Below are positions 63,876 to 64,000 of a stretch of DNA of 64,000 nt, piece after piece. The stretch comes from Caldilineaceae bacterium. Lineage in GTDB: Bacteria; Chloroflexota; Anaerolineae; Caldilineales; Caldilineaceae. The DNA is taken from NCBI GenBank assembly GCA_019637685.1, contig JAHBVF010000022.1:57524-121523 (forward strand), read 5' to 3'. A program made the position numbers and the translations under genes. The first letter of the stretch is position 1. Every line of letters starts with the position of its first letter. The notes under the pieces are model-generated. The model was not told the origin of the DNA. It saw only the letters and a list, made by a program, of their open reading frames with translations, and searched no databases.

Positions 63876-64000
63876 AACAGGGACGCAGATTTACGCAGAA
63901 GACACAGATTACGCAGAGTCTATCCGCGTTCATCAGTGGCTATTTTCAGGTTAGGCAACACAACCGGCTGACACCGATAGCAGTGAAAATCATCCACAGA
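63876..64000. repeat. Dispersed repeat at the window end
   Basis: It contains GGGACGCAGATTTACGCAGA, TATCCGCGTTCATCAGTGGC and a partial fifth copy of the CACAACCGGCTGACACCGAT unit described at 23554-24116. No gene is seen from 63691 to the end. Confidence 0.7.

Overview
The window looks like a chromosomal segment of a Chloroflexota bacterium (Anaerolineae/Caldilineae-like). That placement is an inference. It rests on Tad-type pilus genes, a large tubulin-like GTPase beside a giant von Willebrand A (VWA) protein, threonine/proline (TPTPTP) stalks on exported proteins, and intergenic DNA crowded with short quasi-palindromic repeats. No rRNA, tRNA, CRISPR array or complete insertion sequence was seen.

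Region 1 (1-5.4 kb, + strand) is the end of a tad locus: tadB (cut by the window edge), tadC, a membrane-anchored TPR/beta-propeller protein, the tadA/cpaF ATPase and a DUF192 protein. Region 2 (5.4-15.3 kb, - strand) holds a VWA membrane protein, a small two-gene toxin-antitoxin-like unit, a tubulin-superfamily GTPase with an intact GGTGSG loop, and a second tubulin-like protein whose nucleotide loop is degenerate and which has two membrane segments. This resembles the predicted FtsZ-like/VWA membrane-remodelling system. Region 3 (15.4-19.6 kb, - strand) is an envelope thiol-redox operon. A lipoprotein with two DsbA-like CPFC domains is followed by a third DsbA-like lipoprotein in which an in-frame TGA sits exactly where the first active-site cysteine is expected. 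A bSECIS-like hairpin follows it, so it is a candidate selenoprotein. An antitoxin gene with a decayed toxin comes next, and a cohesin-like stalk protein lies upstream.

Region 4 (20-31.9 kb, + strand) has cysD and a cysN-cysC fusion (sulfate activation to PAPS), then the WbpA-, WbpB-, WbpD- and WbpE-like enzymes expected to make a UDP-linked diacetamido-uronic acid from UDP-GlcNAc, then a Wzz-like chain-length regulator. Region 5 (32-37.6 kb) is degraded: repeats, one orphan gene, and broken gmd and fcl genes (GDP-fucose pathway). Region 6 (37.6-58 kb, + strand, visibly more AT-rich until about 56 kb) is a tightly packed surface-polysaccharide cluster. It has two GDP-mannose 3,5-epimerase-like paralogues at its flanks, a CapK/PaaK-like adenylate-forming enzyme, a DUF362 protein, a nucleotide-sugar dehydrogenase, a flippase, a polymerase, glycosyltransferases, methyltransferases and a WecA/WbpL-like initiating transferase. 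Region 7 (58-64 kb) has a WbpM-like dehydratase, a repeat field, a second O-antigen ligase/polymerase and a nucleotidyltransferase-fold protein.

The most notable signals are the candidate selenocysteine DsbA-like lipoprotein, the tubulin/pseudo-tubulin/VWA cluster, in-frame insertion of palindromic elements into the wbpA-like gene, and a TA-flanked MITE present in two copies, one of which supplies the likely start codon of the flippase.
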